Shown here: positions 9,981 to 21,400 of the stretch, piece after piece
Numbering within the stretch: the stretch's first letter is position 1
How the letters are laid out: the number at the start of each line of letters is the position of its first letter
Assembly: GCA_037176845.1 (NCBI GenBank)
Contig: JAYKXP010000078.1
Location: 186,001 to 250,000, forward strand
Source: Paramarasmius palmivorus
Lineage: Eukaryota > Basidiomycota > Agaricomycetes > Agaricales > Marasmiaceae
DNA: 64,000 nucleotides
Reading direction: 5' to 3'
Translations under genes and position numbers: made by a program
Notes under the pieces: generated by a model
Databases searched by the model: none
Told to the model about the DNA's origin: nothing
Seen by the model: the letters and a program-made list of their open reading frames with translations, nothing else

Positions 9981-11700
9981 CATGCAGCGTCTCCGGATAC
10001 GCATCAGCTGTCGCCTTCGCTATTGTTTCATGATCGTGGACTCTGCTGGTCTCGGAACTCTCTCGATAACTCGCCTTCCTTGGTCCACGGGTATGGGTGT
10101 TCGAGTATCTGGAGCTCGATGGCGATGAAACCTCATCTTGTTCGACGGGGTTGTCATTTGAACAGTTAGGTATATCAACTCAATAAGTGTTGGAAACCCT
10201 GCTGACTACCTACGTGTTATAGGGATACATCTCACACGGACATGATTGCTTCGTTCTACCAACCCTAGCACCTTCCTGTACTTGGACCGGCAATGCGAAG
10301 GCTCAAACACAACTCGTATCCGCGATCACCGACCGACTCTCAAGGCGCGAAAACGCTTGGGGCAGTCTTTTGTTCGAATTATCCATCTTCCCGGTCGTTC
10401 TCTATGCCTTCAGCAACCTCCAATCCCGGTGCTTCGCAATGTACTCTAAACGCAGAGGCCATACCTGCGGTTGGTAGTGCTGCAGGTGATGTCGCCGATA
10501 TGGCGTCTGTGAACGACGCGATAACAAGAAGCAGCCTCGAGGCATCGTTCTTGCCGCACGTGTATAATCTTCCGCCTCGAAGCTGATTGTTCCTCGCAAT
10601 AGACGGTTCTTCACTCCTCACCCATGTTCCCCAGTACTCGCTATCTTCGTATTCTGAATAGACATTCCTGTTCATTGGGAGGCTCCGATACAACGCGCAG
10701 TCGCGGTCAAAGGAACTATCTTGTCCACTGGGAGAGTGAAGATACAATACCGCCGATAGAGCTGCTGTCTGGGGTTTAGGTTGGGCTTTGAGTATTCTAG
10801 CTGGACATAGGGTTCGCTGCGGTACGTGTATGTGAAACATCAGTATATGAACGCTTTGGCTGATGGTGTATTGATTAGGGGAAGGAAGAAGGAATCATCC
10901 GCGTGTTGATTTGATCTGGGAATGTTCCTGCCTTCCGTACGTTTCTCTCTCAGGTTCTGTGTGCTCTACTGATAAATGTTGATCTAGGTACACTCGGCGT
11001 TATTCTGCGCGGTGTATGACCTTACAAGGCGGTCTTGCACGTTCCCTAGCACATACACGCTCTCCCCGGCACGCTATATCAGGTAAATCCATGTTCAAAC
11101 AAAGTATGTTGAACTACCATAATCCACCAGCGGCTGAAGCTCATGGTTATCTTATTAGCTTGTTTCTTCCATGAGCGATAAATGTACCATCGCGACACCA
11201 GGAAATGTGAACAAAACACCCAGCTCGACTATTGATGACACCAACACCGCAAGTCGAATCCAGAATATCAAAGCCATGCTCTCCGTCTATCGCAGCATGA
11301 CCTGGAGCTCGGGTCGTGCTCATACGACTCCAAATCACCATCTCACGCTCGGTATCCGGCCGCAGTGGTATTCAGAGATTCATCTAGTTTTTGGAGTCAT
11401 CTTATCGTAGGTATAGGCAAGGTCTTGGGCTCAAGACGAAAGCTGGTGCGGAAGACGGCCGATGCTAGCTGGTGGTGCAGGGTGTATGGTAGGGACTGAG
11501 TGTTCGGTTTCGGTTTCGGCGTTCTCATGGATGGCTCACCGGAGGGATTCAACTTCAGGCCCTGGGCGCACTATGTCCTTTCTGGTGTGCGGCTTCCCGT
11601 ATTCGCGGCGGTTACCTGCGCTGTTGAGCCCTCAAGATGTCATTAACCGGTCTATGACCGGACGATAGTATGTCCCAATCCTTCATATACAGGTTTGCTC
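9981..11700 (+). pseudogene. Family X copy U1, middle part
   Basis: The best-supported piece is 10393-10500, which reads ATSNPGASQCTLNAEAI. The corresponding minus-strand piece at 59.4 kb reads ATSNPGVSQRTLNTEAI. Conservation of this reading in two diverged, oppositely oriented copies shows that X was translated in the direction assigned here. The stretch 10850-11700 contains intron-like GT-AG segments but no frame I can follow, and no other element. Confidence 0.4.
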
Positions 11701-13330
11701 TTTGCTGATCATCATTTTGGCACAATGAAGCGCCTTCCTCAACCGCCACATTCTCGTTTGAACGAGAGAAGATATAGCCTTCAATATCGAGAGCGAGCTG
11801 AAGATGATTTCAAGGTACTTATGGGTCTATCATTCTCGCTTTAGTTCCTGACATTTTCTCTAGTTGTCCTAACACTACCACTACTCTCGACTCCGGCTTC
11901 CATTGGCATGAAGTATTCGATGCATGGTTAAGGCTCATTAGTCCTCGCTGTAAACCATATCGCCAAGCCATGCATGTCAGAAGGAAATGATGGTGGATGA
12001 TGATCTCATGCAAAGAGCGTATTAAACGCGTTTCTCAAATTTCAATGAACGCGGATTGGACTTGGTTGGCTTTGTGCTTTGACATACCCCAGCATGTCTC
12101 GCTCACGGGTCAAAATTGGGAGATCTGGTAAGTCCTCAGTATACGTTCTTTGTCTGGGGAATAACAACTCACACTCGGTCTTTCGTATCAGGAACGCAAG
12201 TGGAAGAGCATCCATATTCTAAGCCATGCAACATCGGCATCTCGATTGCATATACATGGAGACATGACTTCGGTATTTCAAGTCATCAAAGCTGCTCACA
12301 GTGCCAGGCGGATACTGCTCTGATGGGCAAATGAGCTGAATGGAAGGATCCTCACCTTTCGGTGAGTGTTTTACTTTATTTCTTCGCGTGTTCTACTGAC
12401 ACTGTGTATTTCATAGGGACAACTACAAATTCAAGGATTTACAACTCCGAGTCATCTTGGAGACGACACCGATTCGTCGTGTACGTACGAGCTGATGTGG
12501 GCTTACACGCTCCTAGGCGAACATTCTGCGTTTTGTAGAGGCTGGGTAGAGCGTATGGAGGCCACTGGTTCTGTGAAGCTATATTATCTGGCCCATGAGA
12601 ATGTGGCACCATCCCATTTGGCACTTTATCATTCGCCATTACCGTCATACTCTCACCCCGAGGCGTCTCCGTACATGATGCTGCAATCGCTCTACAGGAT
12701 CTGCGAAACGACGAGGTCTCTTGGCTCGTGCAGCCCATTCTCCTTGGAGTATCGGCATATCGAACAAAAACGCTCGCAGAATGTTGTGCGCGGAAAAGTG
12801 CATGTCACGGGCTCTCGCAGCTCCTCTGGCTATCAGTGCGAACCTCATGCATGCCTCATGGATCACCATCAACTTGGGCAGGTTGTTCCGAATCTCCGCC
12901 TTCTTTTCGTGCCAGGAATCGTTCCGCATGCGAGGAAATCGTGCGTGCCCACTATCGCCACTCTTCCATGTCTGTGGTTACGGTCACCTGGAGATGTCGA
13001 CGGGCGGGGTGGATTGCTCTGTACTGGTATGTTCCGCCGGTTCGGCAAATGATCGCTACCTGGTACAGCGTCCAAGTCACGAAAGAGCCAGTGGGAAGTG
13101 TTTTCATTCTTGTACTACGATAATGATATATCAGATAACGCTACATATCAGAACATACAGCATCTACGAGAACCTAATGATTTTCTGCACTTCTCTGTTT
13201 ACGAGACCAGCTCAAACTCCATGTCCCGTACTTACGGTGTCGCTTCGCTTCCTCGAGTCAACTCACCAGGTATGTACTCGTGTTTCCTATCTGTTTCTTT
13301 TATGCCCAAGCTAACGCTCCCGGTAGTTTG
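11701..13330 (+). pseudogene. Family X copy U1, 3' part
   Basis: Exon 12192-12360 contains FQVIKAAH (compare ISQVIKAAHRY at 26.5 kb). It is followed by a GTGAGTGTTTT to TTTCATAG intron (about 12360-12417) that is also present at 63.05, 44.3 and 26.43 kb. The next exon reads GWVERMEATGS, matching WVERMEAA at 44.1 kb and WVECMEAA at 26.3 kb. The block around gtgccaggaatcgttccgca (12910) recurs inverted at 26.06 and 43.85 kb. Three long overlapping frames exist between 12495 and 13314, but none carries all the conserved peptides, so the copy is probably broken. It ends tail to tail with DUF6535-B. Confidence 0.45.
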
Positions 13331-13406
13331 ATATGATACATATACCTTACTACAGATACGCGTACACTATAATGTCAATACAAATGTTTACCACTACGAT
13401 CACAGT

Positions 13407-16098
13407 TCAGGGCCGGAACCAATGTACACGCAGCGAGTTCGGGTCGTTTGTCGGATTCCATCCAACTCGACCTGACAGGCCTGACACTCCATCACCTCCA
13501 ACACTATCTCCTGAACGCGAGGACCTGATGCCAGTGACACGACCTGGAGGCTCAAGAATTGCTAGCGAGATTCCATCGCTAACAGTATGTATATCCTGGC
13601 CCGAGTCGCCGGAAGCAATGCCTCCAGCAGCGACGATTCCTTGTCCTCTGTGATCAGCCCCTGCAGCTTCGCCATGTTCTTCAAACGGCAAGGAGATGGC
13701 TTGCGCAACATCCTCGGTAGCCTGTGCGAGGTGATCTGGGTCGATATCGAGTGGTTTGGCCTCTTTTGGTACAGTAGGTCCGTTGTCGTTGTTTCCAGCC
13801 GAGAGAGGTACCGACACGCCTTCAGCGACACTCTGAGAGACTGCCACCTGGATGTCAGAGTCTTGAAGATTGGTACTGTCAGCTAACGCCCTTGCTAGAT
13901 TGCCATTATCCGGCAGCAAGGCAGGAGAGTCCTCATCGAGAACCTGGGGACCAGAGCCACCTTGATTGGCACAGCTGGGTACCAAGGTATCGTCTGCGAG
14001 GTTGTCAATTCTGCTCGTGGTGTTTCCGTGAGATCCATGAACCTGTATTTCAAGGTTCTCGACATTGCCCGCTGGCATTGGTGGTTGTTCTCCATCTTCG
14101 TTCTGGGGATTGTCGGATTGTGGGTGTACAGTATCCACGGAGTATCGGATAGGTTCGAGTTGAGGAAGTTGGAAAGAGGGAGGTGGATCTTCGTCGTACC
14201 GGGGGAGAGGTGCGAAGTAGTCGTCGGGTAGTTTACCGACTTCCTGGACCTTTTGGATTGCATTTCGCCAGTACCAAATGTCGAAGTTTTGATACAATCG
14301 ACAAATTATGATCTCGTTATGGATGAACCTAATGAACTCCTGCCCCCTTTTGCTCGTCAACAACACCGAAGGTGAATCCGAAAGGTAAATATGCTCAGCA
14401 AGGCCATTAGCAAACGCCACCCGCTCCTCGTTGTGTTGTTCCTCGTCATACCCCGTGGAAGGTTCCCAAGATTCTTTGAAATATCGCAGGAGCAGGAGGC
14501 TTCTCTGTCGGACCCAAGACTCCTTGTGTGACCATAGTGCAATGGTGAGAGGGAGGGGAATGAAGAACTGAAAGTTTCTTGATGATTTTGGGGGCTTCTG
14601 GGTGAAATCTTCAAGAGATTTGAACAAAGAACTGACATCCCTACTCTCGACAAAGACACCCCAAAGCCGGTGCCAGAACAACAACTCTATCCCCTCTCGG
14701 GAGTGGAGTGGAGGGTCGCTAGTGATGGGTTTGGGCATGGGGGACATAGTTGGGTATCTGAGGGATAGTCCAATATCCTCCTCCCTCACCTCCCACATCA
14801 CGATGTCCCATCGATCCAGAACCGCAGAAATCGCCACCAAATGGGGAAGCATTTCTAGAGCATTTTCGAGATGGGGGATCATCGAAGGGCTATCACGAAA
14901 CATTGTGACGACCCACTGCAACGCCTGCAGCTCGTGAACCTGTAGTCGGAAATTGGGAGTGAACGGGGAGGGATAGACTTCATGGTCAAACTGCCTAACC
15001 ACTTGGAGGTCAAACGTCGACCAACTGGAAGTTTGGGCGTGGATGTGATCCCATAATGGGCGGAGATGGGTCTGAGTAAAGTTGTTGATGGCAGGAAAGC
15101 GGAGGAGTGGTTTTGGGAGTGTGGTGAAGAGTTTGTAGACGGCCCATGCTTGGGGAGACTTGTAAGGGCAGATGAACTGGTATGCCAACTGCCCAAAGTC
15201 CTTATTTCGAATGAAAGAGGATTGATCGCGTGGAATTGTGATGGTGGGCAGGATTGTGGTGAAGAGGTATAGCCCCATGCTGAGTGAAATCGCTGCGAGG
15301 CATATGCCAAAGACTATGGGATGAAGCGTCCATAGGAGATCCAAGACGCCAACAAAAAAGAAGACCAATGCGATCTCGAGAAGAATTGGGAGCGCTGACA
15401 AAAACGACGCTACACCCCACTTCTCGAAGCTATCTCGGCGTAGCTGTCGTAGCGCCAGATTCTCTGCGACCGTGCGAGTTGGTACGTCACGCTGGTGTTC
15501 ACGTAGCCACTGTTTGCACAGTAGACCGAAAAGTGCAGATGTGAGGCTGAAAATGAGACTGAGGAACCAAAAACAGTTGATACGAATGGATGAAGCATCT
15601 GGTGTGAAAGGCTCTGGCTTTGGGATGCTAGATGCATTGAGTTGGTGAAAGATTTGTGTAAGGATGACAACAGTAGCGTCTTCGGGACCTTCTTGCAGCC
15701 ATTGGTATGATTCAATAAGAAAAGCGGTAACGATCGCGGAGAAGAGACCGGCCTATTCATGGATTAGAAAACTGCTAGAAAGATGAAACTTGACATACAA
15801 ATACTAGCAGTGTGTCGATATCCTCTTTCCAGCCAGCAACCATTCCATCGTCGTACTTCTTGACTTCAGCCTGCAGCTTTTCGTATGCTGGTTCGACGAC
15901 CTCTTTCTTCCACTTTTCTTTCTCCTCCCATGTTCTCTCCTCCTTCTTCTTCTCCTCCTCTTCTTTCTGTCTCCGCTCCCACTGCTCCTCATCCTCATCC
16001 TCCAAGTCTCTCCCCAGCTGTTCATAGGCCCCTCTCATCCTCTCATCCTCCTCTTGCCTCCTCTCCTTGCTATCCTCTCTGCTCAAGTCCATGTCCAT
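13407..16098 (-). CDS. DUF6535-domain membrane protein, copy B (intact)
   Basis: Join of 15799-16098 and 13407-15752 (minus): 881 residues. The single intron is 46 nt (GTATGT to AATAG) and phase 0, at the conserved junction DTLLVF|AGLFSA. The ATG at 16098 opens the frame. Residues 1-90 are Glu/Lys/Arg-rich and probably coiled coil. Four hydrophobic segments follow at about 97-116, 159-180, 217-243 and 247-270, separated by the conserved loop KQWLREHQRD to FEKWGVAS. This is the layout of the fungal DUF6535 family, whose function is unknown to me. Residues about 280-590 are a well-conserved soluble region shared with C and D. The last 290 residues are acidic, Asn/Asp/Ser/Gly-rich and much more divergent, and they lack the NDPNHLRMFR ending of A, C and D. 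No lesion is visible. Confidence 0.85.
15753..15798 (-). other. Intron of DUF6535-B
   Basis: A 46-nt GTATGT...TGAATAG intron sits exactly between LLVF and AGLF, as in copy D (55411-55456) and copy C (37903-37951). Its position conservation supports all three gene models. Confidence 0.85.
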
Positions 16099-17900
16099 GT
16101 CGCCGTGTGTGTACAATGTCTGGATGAAAGGGCGGTTCCTTCGGCTTTGCAGCTTACCGCATTAATGCACATTGAAGCTTGCATGTGGACAGTCTATAAT
16201 AAGCTGGCCGTATCAGTGGAGATTGACAGGCTTTGTCATTTCATCAACACACCTTGAGCGCCAGACTATGCTAGCTATCGATATGAACATTCCGCGTGCC
16301 TTGGAGGTGACCGCATCAATAACATTTCGAAGGGAAGGAAGGAATGTCTGGTTGTTGGTGATGGAAATGGTGGAAGCGAAGAAATTTCCGGGCGCTTATT
16401 TCATTGTTCCTGCTGACAGCTACAACTTGGGATTCTCAGCTTCTTTTGACAATGGATGGTTCGACGGATAAGATGGAACAAACGACCTCGGTCTTCATAG
16501 AAAGGTGAGGCTGAGTAGTTTCTATGCGTCCCTAGTTCTAATTTAGTGTCCTTTCAACACCGGCAGGAAGGCCAACTTAAAGGTTAAAACCAAGGCCTTT
16601 AACACCACACGATTGTCGAAGAGAATACCTCAAAAAAAAAAAAACAGGGCGGAACTGAATCATTCAGCAAGATGTGTTGCGCGTCGTGTTTGTCGGCATA
16701 GCTCAAGTTTCGAGAAATACACAGAGAAAAGGCTCCGTTTCCTCTGCGACATGGTTAATTAACAAACGATACAGTAGCTTTATACAATACATTCGCATCG
16801 AAATGAACACCAATGACAACAAAAACACTGTATACATCTTATCCTATACCGATACTATGCAATGAATACACGCTCGTCAAGAACAATATATGTAGTGTAA
16901 TATTTAGTGTAGTATTGGGGTCGCGAGTGGAATCCGGCCGAACTGGTACCTCCATCTCCAATGCTAACATTCCACGCGTGCTTCTCGAAGCATCCCGAAG
17001 CGATGATACCAGTGCCGCGTTGTATGTCGAAAGGTTTCGGGATTGCTCGCAAGATATTGTTGCTGATGGTGAGCTGATCCAGGTGCTGAGCTTTGAGGAA
17101 GAGTAGCGCGTATCTATCCAAGATGAACCAGGACATGGCACCATGGCGCAACGCAACGTGGAGACGTCAAGGCAGCATGAGGAGGATCAAAGGCATCCCT
17201 GTAAAGTGTTATTGAGCTTGACGGGTTGAACGACGCCAGATCGTCAGTTCGTAAGCCGCAAAGCATTCGCAGGACCACTCGAAAGCTCGCGTTTGGGTCC
17301 CAAGTATCGCACTGAGTGTTAAGCAGCATGCTATAGCTAGTGTTCCCCTCAACCCCATTTCCGGCTCACCTAGTAGGCATCCTTAGTCAGCTGCGCAACC
17401 CAAGAGATGTGTAACCAACGTACCAGTGTTTCCAGGTTCTATCGTCACCCAAGATCGGAAGGTAAACTCCTTGGGTAGCACTAACTTCTCTGACGAGTAT
17501 AACTGTCAACTGGCCTAGCTTTCCTGACCCACCAAACCCCAATGCACCAAGCTTGACCTAATGCCCTACATCACATTCATCACGAAGGCATTATTAGACG
17601 CAAGTCGTGATAGAGAGACCGTATGATAGACTATCAGGTCGCTTGAAGGCTCTAGAAGAGCTACTAGGCTTGAGGAATGAGAGGATAGCGAAGCGTGAGG
17701 CCTTGAGGTACTCTTCTCGCGGCCAACGTGCTTCCTGATGACGCTGTTGCTCCGGAAGGAGAAAGCTGGAAGAGTAACTATGAGCTTCAGCCGCAAGACA
17801 GCGATATATCTAACGCACCTCGGGTCCACTTGATATGTTAGCGTGCTTGTTCCATATGCTGATAAGCCATAAGGTCATACGCCACTCAAAATGACACTGA
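16099..17900. repeat. DUF6535 upstream block, copy of 38239-39900
   Basis: Aligned by eye with the sequence upstream of copy C. Landmarks are gtggacagtctataat (16184 and 38312), tcaacacaccttgagcgccaga (16245 and 38370), gacaacaaaaacactg (16816 and 38950) and gacgccagatcgtc (17229 and 39339). Part of the block next to the start codon also corresponds to the region upstream of D, where a coding-like frame remains (see 56016-56290). No continuous frame survives here. It duplicated together with the DUF6535 gene. Confidence 0.6.
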
Positions 17901-20500
17901 GTGATATAGCCATGAGCTTGCATCTACAGCACAATAAATCAGTATACAGGTCACAGAAACTGATCGAGAGAAACGTACGAAAGACAAGAACATTCCCGAA
18001 TCAAATCAACGCGACGATTCCTTCTCTTAGCCAGCCCACTGTCAGCCAAAAGCTTCCATATACAACTGCATTCGATCCAGCGAACCCGAAATCCAGCAAG
18101 AATTCTCGAAGCTCTAATTGAAGCCCCAGTCGGCGTGTCTATCGGCGATGTCGTATCTTGGAAATTGCATGGATGATACAGGCCCATTGACCGCTTGAAG
18201 GGTCAGAGCTTCTTTTTTGATCCACACATCAATGTGGCCGACTTCAGGAATGAAGAACAGCGAGCGAATGTGGGGGCGTATGGTAGCGTTTGGAGCCTAG
18301 GGTAAAGGGTAAAGGGTGAAGAGGCTGTTTGTTGCAAGGAATGACCGGCCACGGGGGAGGTTCTAGACTTTCGGTAAGATCGATCCCTCAAGGCTGCTTG
18401 TCGTAAACTACGAATCATCTTCGTTGGAGATTACTGCAGGTGTAGGGTAAGGCTGTGAAGATGGATGAACTATCCGAAGGAAAGATTGTTCTGTTCTAAG
18501 GCCGCCACGTCACGGTCCACCTTGAGAATCGCTGCGAATGCGGCTCGTGCCTGAGCCCTCGAGTTGATAGTCAAGTGAAGGAAGGCGCTGGAGTTGGTTG
18601 AGGACAAAGAGATGGGATGTATCACTGTAAGAGGTAGGTAGTCAGCACGATTCCTTAACGCTTTTTGTGTTGACACATTACCTGTCAAAGTGCAATTCCC
18701 TGAACTATCACCCGGATCGCTGGAAACTCAAACATCCATACCCGCAAAATGGCAAAGGCGGCCTACTGAGAGGTACGTAGTTTCTTCCGATTCCAGCATT
18801 GAAGAAATGACGGCCATGACGATAGCTTATTCATACCCAGGGACGCTGTAGGGTGTAGGTAGCAGTTCAATGTGCTTCCAAATAATAGCGAGCTGCTCGG
18901 TCACCAGCAGGCGAAATCCCAATGAGGTCAGTTCGCTGAGTACTGCAAACAAAGAGATTTCAATATCAGCTGATGGCTGAAAACATGAGAACAGTACCCA
19001 CCGAACGTGCTGTCACTTCCCCAGTCTCGGTAACAGCGATTACTACAGAGTGCACGCCTCCCTTCACGCGGACACCCAGCTGGTGATCTCTGGCCCAAGC
19101 TTGCGCCTTGAGATACAAGCTACACGAGATTCTCTGGTGCATATGAGATGGGATACCAGGCCGTTCGCAGGGTGATACTGCCGACGATGAAAGAAGTGGC
19201 GGCGAAGATGGCGTTGAATGTTGGTATGACAGGCTCTTCCACCTTCGAACTCGAGAAACCGTACGTTTCATAGAGTTCGTGCATCCTGGGCGAACGCATC
19301 AGCTACACGTGATACGGTTGATAGTGCTGAATAATGGATTGGGAATGGGAATAGGAATAGGCAACGTCGCAGTGAGCGCAGGATATGCCAAAATATGCAC
19401 TCAGTATCAATAGCCCAAAGAGGATTAAAGATAAGTTCGCAGAGTGGGTAGTGGTACTCGTCGCTACGATTTGCTGGCCGCGGAAAGCAAGAACTTTGGC
19501 CGGTGGATGTTGCGCCCCTGGATGGAAGATACCTCGACAACTTCCATCTAAATGAACACCAGTAATTCCGAAGCACCTTGACTTTGGCGTAGCCCAACGC
19601 TTAGTGCCATATAAACGCTAGCAACCGCCGCACTCCAATGGCAAATGTATCCTGTAAGACATCGCCCATACACCGGTGTTGCGAGCTCGATGAGCGCGTA
19701 GGTGACTATCCGTCGCTCTAGAACCGAATGAGAGGTTTTTATTCGAGGAATGGTGCAGGACCATGAAGATGTGGGGTTGTAGAACGTCAGGAAATGTGTA
19801 GGGCATTGAGTGTCGTGGTTTGTGTCTTGGATGCAGAAGGATTCGGGAGTGAAGGTTTTCTAGCCTCGTTAACCCGACTAAAGGGTTGGGATTCTTCTAT
19901 CCCGGCGCTGTCGACAGGAGATGTCAGGAAAAACGCGTCAAAAAGGACATAAAAGATAGTCACCTCTGTAGCGCAAGACCAAAATCGATACTCTGGACTC
20001 TACTATGCCGCTCTGGAGGTCAAAATACCCTCAATTCCAACATTCCAAACAGCAGCAACTCGTTCCCGATTGGGTGGAACACGGGAGGCGAGTCTGGTTG
20101 GGAGGAAGGGAGTGGAAAGATAATGGGTGCACGACTGCCAAATACAGCGGAGGATTGGCAGAGGTGTTGATACTGTGGCTTTGAGGGGAAGGAAGTGGAT
20201 TTGGGATGGTCTAGCGGAATCTTGAGCGAAGGATAGACGAGACTTGTAGCGTTCGAACTGGATCGAGACGTCAAGTGTCTAGCAGGCGGGTTAAATTTGA
20301 ACGTTGGAGAGAATAGGTTGCGGAGGCCGTCCTGGAGGATCTTGGTATCGCCTTGCAGGTGTGCTTAGAGGTAGAGAGGCCTAGGGAGGACCTAAGGTAT
20401 AAGGGATGGTAAGGAGTAGAATGAAGACAACGTAAGAATTGAGTCAGAACTTGCATCGAATTGTGATGAGCTTTCTGAAGAAAAATCAGGATCAAAGACA
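17901..20500 (-). pseudogene. Family X copy U2 (decayed)
   Basis: Landmarks on the minus strand from high to low coordinate: the conserved intron with GCGTTTTTCC near 19930; a block reading GDVLQDTFAIGVRRLLAF near 19660 (compare DVTHDAFAIGVRRLLAV at 59.2 kb); PLWAI near 19430; an exon ending at the GGTGGGTAC donor near 19005 preceded by YLKAQAWARDH; and FFNAGIGRNYVPL near 18790 (compare FIDAGLRRNHVPL at 23.05 kb). Stops separate these pieces. 17901-18130 also matches 39950-40120 beside copy C, so the block was copied as part of the macro-repeat. Confidence 0.45.
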
Positions 20501-20511
20501 GTGCAAGAAGA

Positions 20512-21400
20512 ATGACCGAGCGTACTGTTAGAGGCCCACAAAGAGGTGGTCATATCGCGTTGAAGGAGGTGGTTGTTTTGAGGAAGGTTGTCAAGTGCCG
20601 GCGGCAATTCAACGCTTCCACTTTGACCGCTACGACCAGCTCTTCCATGTATGTACCTTATTCAACGATACCACATGTACGTATTCCATGGATCCCTGGC
20701 GATAGAGCACAGTCAATTCATTTTTCAAGACAAAACACGCGTTACTATACCCCCAACCTCGGTATCTCAATTCTGGCCTGTTTCGCCGGCAAATGATATA
20801 CGAGGTGCGTTTTGACAGTTTTCGAAGATTCAACCAAACTTAAAATCTTTCTTAGCACTCATATCGTTGATATACCTTGGGATAGGACTTCGGGATACCC
20901 AACATGCCCTTCAAATGCAATACTAGAGCGTGGATGCCGCGCCATGGCTTCAACTCCAACACTGCCCGGCACCGACTATACTCGAATCTTGGAAGTTTCA
21001 AAAGCATTCAGAAAGAGAGATGATCGTTGTGACCATAGATCGTGAATAACTAGCACCTCGGAGGGTCAAAGCCCAAAGGTATGTTGTTTTCCTTCTATCA
21101 CTCAGATTCAGTCTTACCATCTCACATCATAGTTCCAGAAGGTTCAGTGCATTCGGAGGGAGAAATCAAGGAGAAATCCCTTGAGCTCATGTCGCGCAGG
21201 GGTTTGATGGATACAACTATGGCATTGCTCAAGCACATTGGCCGCAGCATAGATCGTGGGCGAGAACATTTGTTACTTGCAGTGGTACTTGGTGCAATAC
21301 AAACATACATTTGTACCATAAAGACTTCTGCGACACGTATTCATGAGATCCACTGTCGCCCTGACCTCGACGAAGTCCTATCTGAACGATAAGCAGTTCA
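20512..21400 (+). pseudogene. Family Z copy U2
   Basis: The plus frame from 20512 (MTERTVRGPQRGGHIALKEV, then KCRRQ) is open for 94 codons and corresponds to the head-to-head segment of the other Z copies (KCRRQ at 24.79 kb). Conserved splice landmarks follow: a GTGCG donor near 20803 with acceptor TTTCTTAG near 20855, then a GTATGTTG donor near 21080 with acceptor CACATCATAG near 21132. The exon between them reads TRILEVSKAFRK. The region after 21132 ends in a short open frame (ALLKHIGRSIDRG). No frame is continuous across the junctions. Confidence 0.4.

Noticed and set aside
12495..13314. Three long overlapping plus-strand frames as an intact gene
   Set aside because: Peptides conserved with other X copies are spread over different frames, so the long frames are partly chance in a decayed copy.
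18970..19800. X as a pheromone receptor (STE3-type) gene
   Set aside because: Some hydrophobic pieces and the many introns are reminiscent, but the order and number of membrane segments could not be reproduced in a single frame, and no pheromone precursor with a CaaX end was identified.
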